Translations under genes and position numbers: made by a program
Shown here: piece after piece, positions 58,736 to 64,000 of the stretch
Layout: each line of letters begins with the position of its first letter
Numbering within the stretch: position 1 is the stretch's first letter
Assembly (NCBI GenBank): GCA_015680685.1
Contig: MNCI01015772.1
Coordinates: 29,573 to 93,572, forward strand
DNA from: Gnetum montanum
Taxonomy: Eukaryota > Streptophyta > Gnetopsida > Gnetales > Gnetaceae
DNA: 64,000 nucleotides
Direction of reading: 5' to 3'
The notes under the pieces: model-generated
Told to the model about the DNA's origin: nothing
Seen by the model: the letters and a program-made list of their open reading frames with translations, nothing else
Databases searched by the model: none

Positions 58736-59607
58736 TGATGAGTGATGAGGTACCCCTACACTTAATCATACGAATACGAGCATGTATGCATGATCTAATC
58801 GAACTCTAGAGATGGACTAGTTGTGGTATCTAAATAGTTACACATTGATCATAGTTCGTTATCTTCCCACCTGGACTAGTATTTGCTTGTCACATATGGT
58901 TTAGTCCAGAGTGAGGTGAATGATGGAATCCTAAACTAATGCTACTCCTAGAGATGATGGAAAATAATATTAACTTAAGCTAATAGGCAATAAAAAGTAA
59001 AATCTAAACTAGCCTATGTACAATGAGCATCCATCCTTAATTATCCATACACATCTTGGACCTTGTGTACTACTTTTGGGATTACCAAGTGTACATTACT
59101 TGAGTACTCCTAGATATGCTACTGGGTTACCAAGTAGTTACACTTAAATGTTTGTGATTAAGTCATACTCATTCCACATTTAACAATAGGAATGGTAAAT
59201 GATGATAAATAAAATATGAACTAAAGAGAAAAAAATAAAGAATAAATAATTAACAACTAAAGTAATTAAAAGCTAAGTGAATGCTACAATGATGGAGTAA
59301 TCTTGATCTTTATTGCTAATCATGTGCATCTCCAAGTACGTCACATTTGAACAAAGGTTTTTTACAATTACAATAATCACACTACAAGCATGCACTTGGC
59401 GAAAGAACTAAAATTAATTGAAAATTAACACAAAGACTCTACCCTTAAACTTACCAAACCCCCTCTTTTCTATGCACCCAAATGTTGTATTTATAGGCCT
59501 ACATAAGAATCACAATATTGTGTATTCGATATCATTATCCCAGCTGTGATATCACATACCTGATATTGAGGATACAATATTGGGGCCTAGCAAACCATAA
59601 TTCATCA
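58736..59607 (-). repeat. 5' LTR of element B
   Basis: 872 bp, beginning on the minus strand at 59607 with TGATGAATTATGG and ending CTCATCA at 58736. The TATA box on the minus strand (TATAAATA) is at 59488-59495. GATATC-type motifs lie between it and the LTR start. Confidence 0.9.
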
Positions 59608-59612
59608 AAAAT
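59608..59612. other. Target site duplication of element B (right)
   Basis: AAAAT directly after TTCATCA, matching 51182-51186. Confidence 0.85.
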
Positions 59613-60400
59613 AAAACAAGAAATGTAAAGGATATCCAAAAGCTAACATTATGTTATGTTCTTTTCAATCTGTCAAAAATCATGGTAATTCTAGTAGTGA
59701 AAATTTGAGCGATGATACTTATAAGTTATTAAGTTTTGGATGATAAAATTTTAAATTAACTATACCATAGATATTATCATTCAAATAAATATAATTTCAT
59801 CTCAAAGATTTATGTGATGATGGTAAAATGATCTTATCATTTACTATCATTCATTGTAGTAAAAATTTAAGATTTAGAAAATCGTCCTAATTATAGAGCT
59901 ATTTTTATCCAAAAAATAATAGGTATTAAATTAAAATCTTATTTTCTTATGGCCACCTCTTCTAACATTAGAATAAATTTAGAATAACTCAAGCATTTTT
60001 TGAAATGACTAAGATATGATTAAAATAGTAAAATTTCCCAAATTTAACTATTCAAGTTTCAAGATTAAGTAACAAATGATAAATGATGTTGATGAATTGA
60101 TGATGAAATAGTTAAATTCATGCTAAAATTATCTTAATGATTCCATTATATAAATTTTCAAGATATGCCTTAGATATATGTATGTGACAAATGGAGCAAA
60201 GTTTACTAAAAATAATATAGTATAGTCCCAATAATAAAAAACCTTAAAACTCAAATATATATATATGGATTGGGTTTAAAATAACATTAAAACTATCCAT
60301 CAATCCAAAAATTTCCACTATTGTATTGAAATAAATTATAGTTGTATAATAAAAATACAAAAATATTATCTTCTACTCTCAAAAGGCAATAGATGTTATT
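59613..60400. other. AT-rich flank of element B
   Basis: It should contain the rest of the copia D 5' LTR. No clear LTR end, PBS or coding sequence was recognised. There is a short (AT)n run at about 60257-60266. Confidence 0.35.
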
Positions 60401-62807
60401 CTAATTAGCATATATAGGGGAAGGTATAACCATGCACAAGTTGGATCAATAGAAGTGCCTTCAAGGATGCCTCTATGGAACAACCTTGAATGTATTAGAG
60501 GTCTCCTTCTCCTAGAAAGTCACTTGGACTTGTTCAAGGATCATTTTAGATCCTTAGAACCATGTCCATGGATGTGTCCATTTGACAAGTCTACAGATGT
60601 TTCCTAGATGAGAGCATTATAGTAGTCCATGTAACCATGTTCATGAACATGTTTTTAGATGTGTTCTTAAAATTCATTGTCAGATGCATTTGTGGCCTTC
60701 ATTTCAAGAAATAGTTCTAGTACCTCCATATCAAAAACATAAGGATGCTAGATGGTATGGTTGGATGTACCACAATCAACATAAGTTGATGTGGTGCTCC
60801 ACTTGGATAATAAGCTTGTTGGTGGAACTACTATTAATAGTTGCCTTTGGGATAAGGAAACCTCTTGGGTGCTTGCCATTTTACTAGTCTAGGAATTAAA
60901 TCACACACCCCAAATTCCTATAAGTGTGACACAATAGGGCAACATCCCTTGGGATGTTCACATTGGTATATGTCATAACCATCATCATTGGACTCAAAAT
61001 CCATAACTGCTACAACTTTTCCCTTAGCTTTATGATGTTCACGTTTAGCCTCCTCCTTCTTCCTTTACTTATGATCACTACCTCTTTGATATCTACTTTC
61101 CTCTACAATCTTCAGAGTAGTTTAGAATTTCTCATCAAAGGAGTCCCACATTTTGTCAAACATAGTCGATATTTCAATAACAAATTTTTGGATTGGCAAG
61201 GTTTTCCTTTGCGCCACTTCATCAAGTTGTGCCTCCTTCTCATCTTTATAGAAATGGATCTCCCTTTTGTTGATGGAGGGATCCCTGTTATATTCTTTTG
61301 TACTTTTTCACTTTTCAGCTCCCCTTCTTTGGCCACTTGTTGAATGAGCCCTTGAATCTAATGGATCCTTAGCTTAGAAAGTATCCCTTAGGCATAGACA
61401 CCAAGGGTTATCCTTGCTTCAATTCTCAGCCCATCTATGATATGGTGTAGCTAATCTTGTTGAGATTATCCATGGCCTATGCAGTTGTGCAAGAAAGAGT
61501 AGTACCTATCCATAGCCACATCCAAGGACTCATGAGTGGCTTGTTTCCATCCATGAATTTGCCTTCTTAAATTAGACACTCTAGAATACATTCAGTACTT
61601 TTCATTGAATAGCTCTAGCATTGTACTCCATAATAGAATAGATTTTGATTTTAAGGACTAGTACTAGCTCTCTACTTCTTTAATGAGTATCCTTGGTAAT
61701 AGTTTCAACTTTTGCCATTCATTTTCTACATTTTGCACTTGTAGGTGATTTTGTGGATTTGAATTATATCCCCCTTGAACTTGGGGATATTATTTATATC
61801 TAACCATTTAATGTAGCTATCCTTCACATGCCTAGTGAAAATTATGATAGCCTATGAAATGTTTAACATGTTTTTGGTAGCTAATAGGGGTTCATTATAG
61901 TCATAGTGGTCTTTCTGGCCCCTATCATGACCATGGTGCCTATGATGAGTCTTATTGTTCCTTTTTTGTTTATGATGTTCATCCCCTAGTTGTCCATGCC
62001 CATGGTCCCTATTGTCTTGGTGGGATCTATGATCATCTTTATCTTACTATTCATCTTCATCATGATTTTGTTTGCCTCTACTTTTCCTACCAGAGTTGGA
62101 GGAAGATGATGAGGATGATGATGAAGGTGAAGAGGAGATAGAACTAGCACTAGAATGATGCCCATTGATCCCTTTTTTGATCCCTATAGTGATCACCATG
62201 TTTGTTTTTCTTGTGTTTGTCATTGTTCCTACCTTAGTTATCATCTTTTTATGCTCCCTAATCTGGAGACCTACTCTTTCCATCATCACAGTTTTCCATA
62301 GTTGATTGCAACCACTAGTTAAGAGTCTCCTCATCAAAGAGAGGAGGAGAGTCTATGTATTGGGAGGCACCTAAAAAGAAGGCATCACCATCTTTTTGCA
62401 TTTGCAAGAACAAGTGGGTAGGAAACATTTTTCCTTTTGAAGTCTCATATATAGCTTCCATTTGCTAATCTTTCCTTTTTTTGTGCTTATGTGGGATGAT
62501 AATCTTGATAAGCATGGTGATGAACCTCATACTCCACATAGAGTTTGGCAATGCTCAACTTGATGAGATTGTTTAATTGTATTGCTAAAATAGATTGGTC
62601 AAGAGGCAACACAATGTTACCTTCCATGTCCCTCGATCATAGCCATTCATCCTAATGCAGGATGAAAGTAAAATCCAAAGTGTAAGCATCTAGGTGAGTA
62701 TAGATAACTTTGAATTATTGAGGCACTGGTGTCTTTTGGCCTTCTTGCCTTTGATTGGATTCATTTAGAAATGGTGGTGGAGAGTCTTTCCTATGAGAAG
62801 AAGCCAT
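60401..62807 (-). pseudogene. gag: gag of element C (relative of gag B)
   Basis: The start is at 62807 (MASSHRKDSPPPFLNESNQR). A Ser-rich tract follows (at about 62095-62160, SSPSSSSSSSSSNSGRKSRG), then the capsid-like domain at about 61590-61380. This reads YSRVSNLRRQIHGWKQATHE, SLDVAMDRYYSFLHNC and LHHIIDGLRIEARITLGVY, which lines up residue for residue with gag B. The zinc knuckle region near 60964-60920 reads YQCEHPKGCCPIVSHL, missing the middle of the knuckle seen in B. Many stops occur. Downstream readings fade by about 60400. No ORF2, pol or left LTR was found. Confidence 0.75.
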
Positions 62808-62940
62808 ATCAGTGATTATGTAAAAAACAAGTATGCTTGTTAGTATGATTTATCTTAATGATTTTTAACATTAGGTTCCTTTACAATGTTGTTAGAGGAT
62901 TTTACTATCTTTCCTAGGTAGTGCACTTAGCCAACTAAAA

Positions 62941-62958
62941 TCCTTGGTAATGATGCCA
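62941..62958 (-). other. Primer-binding site of element C
   Basis: TGGCATCATTACCAAGGA on the minus strand, one base inside the LTR end at 62960. Identical to the PBS of element B. Confidence 0.6.
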
Positions 62959-62959
62959 A

Positions 62960-63804
62960 TGATGAGTGGTGAGTAGTTCCTACATCCAACCATATGAATC
63001 ACAATCATTGCACTAGTGATCTAGTTGAATTTTATGGACTTTAGCTCTCTAAATGCACAATAACCAAGTTAGTGACTTAAGGACGTGATTGTTGTCTTCT
63101 TGGCTTCACTTGTGTAGGCATAAGTGTATGGTTAAGTATAGCCAATACACATGATTTGTATTGATTTTATATTTTATCTTATCTAGTCTAAGCATGAAAT
63201 GATGTAATTAATTGTAAATTAACCGATTAACTATCTAATGCATTAATCTAGTTATCTTAACATAAGCGTCCAGTCCCACCTTCTATGCACATCTTGAACT
63301 TGTTAAGAACACTACTGGGTTATCAAGTGTTAGGCTATTGGGTGAATCAAGCGATAACAACACTGGGATTACCAAGCATTAACAGTATGTTTAAGATTAT
63401 TGTACTTATGTGTATTAATTAACTAAAGACATGAATATAATGTGCATGAATAATAAAATACATGAAAGTAAACATTAATCTATTCTTAAGTGCTACAAGG
63501 AGTTCCAAGAATCTTGTCTTGATTGCTAGAACATCAAAGTGTTTAGGTACATTGATGCTTGAATAAGGATTTATATAATTATTCAAGTCCTATTATGGGC
63601 ACTTAGAAAATATTCTAACTTTGACAGAATAAAACTTCAATAACTTAACTACTCTATTGACTCAAAAGTGCCATAAATGTGGTGGGTATGCACACTTATA
63701 TAGGTAGAGATAGATACTACGTTGATGCATATGCATCAATTCATTAATCCATGCATCGATAGGGATATGTCGACACATGCCCATCAATGCAGCCCATCAC
63801 ATCA
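62960..63804 (-). repeat. 5' LTR of element C
   Basis: It starts on the minus strand at 63804 with TGATGTGATGGGC and ends CACTCATCA at 62960, 845 bp. It shares with LTR B the end sequences, the ACTACTGGGTTATCAAGTG phrase and the layout of repeated ATCGATG/TGATGCAT motifs before a TATA box (CCTATATAAG, about 63700). Overall similarity to B is lower than between the two B LTRs. No second LTR is in the window, so the element is truncated on its 3' side. Confidence 0.75.
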
Positions 63805-64000
63805 TTTATTAGTTAGCAAAACCAAAATGATGTGTGGTTCAAGATCTTTTGCAAATGACTTTTATATTGGGTTAGAGAAAATTAAAATTATCTCCTCAAA
63901 TAAGTATTTAGACATCTTAATTTCAAATAGATGTTTTTAGAAAGATTGTATTACACATAGGGTTTCAAAAAATATGCATGTTTTATGATGAAGTAGCTTC
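63805..64000. other. Right flank of element C
   Basis: AT-rich sequence with nothing recognised. TTTAT (63805-63809) would be the target duplication if the element's other end were known. Confidence 0.4.

Larger units (their letters stand above)
51187..59607 (-). mobile_element. Complete pol-less LTR retrotransposon B
   Basis: Two direct LTRs (51187-52057, 871 bp; 58736-59607, 872 bp) flank 6.68 kb. LTR ends are TGATGA...TCATCA (one C in place of T at 52055), the target duplication is AAAAT, the PBS is next to the right LTR and the polypurine tract (ATGGGGGTA) next to the left LTR. The element therefore reads on the minus strand. Inside are a Retrotrans_gag-type gag with zinc knuckle and, downstream, a long second ORF with coiled coil. 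No protease, RT, RNase H or integrase motif was found. The LTRs differ by roughly one base in eight over the first 120 bases (mostly transitions), so the insertion is old. It must have moved with enzymes supplied by another element. Confidence 0.85.

Noticed and set aside
62095-62160. Ser-rich tract as a simple-sequence artefact only
   Set aside because: It lies in frame within gag C, where gag B also has a Ser-rich part, so it was kept as part of gag.

Overview
The window looks like nuclear DNA of a seed plant with a large, repeat-filled genome. It is AT-rich and poor in CpG. It carries many old, nested retrotransposons and no intact protein-coding gene. The age and density of the elements suggest a gymnosperm or another giant-genome plant, but that is inference; no marker gene settles the species.

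Layout. (1) 1-10065 and 19084-27243 are two direct copies of one unit about 18 kb apart. Each holds, left to right, an antisense split coding remnant, a 2.8 kb array of degenerate ~185 bp modules built round a hairpin-like core, and a broken plus-strand Ty3/gypsy pol of the Tat lineage. That pol has RT, RNase H, a second (archaeal-type) RNase H and integrase. Copy 2 runs into a 586-base N gap. (2) 10156-13644 holds a decayed Ty1/copia gag, four ~92 bp tandem repeats, and the 3' end plus LTR of a further element (A, plus strand). (3) 13645-18960 and 27830-43650 are mostly unassigned AT-rich DNA with SINE-like fragments, small tandem duplications, a hairpin, TPX2-like exon fragments (37962-38413) and a possible terminal exon near 18.4 kb. 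(4) 43680-44945 is a minus-strand L1-type LINE fragment abutted by an LTR (E) related to that of A. (5) 46409-47697 is a 29-bp minisatellite next to a 35-base N gap. (6) 47990-51181 is a minus-strand Ty1/copia element (D) whose 5' LTR was split by element B. (7) 51187-59607 is element B (minus strand), a structurally complete LTR retrotransposon: two ~871 bp LTRs, a 5-bp target duplication AAAAT, a PBS and a polypurine tract. It contains gag and a second long ORF with coiled coil, but no recognisable pol. (8) 60400-63804 is element C (minus strand), the 5' part of a relative of B.

The most interesting object is the A/B/C/E family: non-autonomous, pol-less LTR elements with gag and a large coiled-coil ORF2, present at four loci by their LTRs. 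They presumably relied on enzymes of an autonomous Ty3/gypsy partner. Most in-frame stops are single C-to-T steps from CAG, CAA, CGA or TGG codons, consistent with long-term cytosine methylation and deamination.
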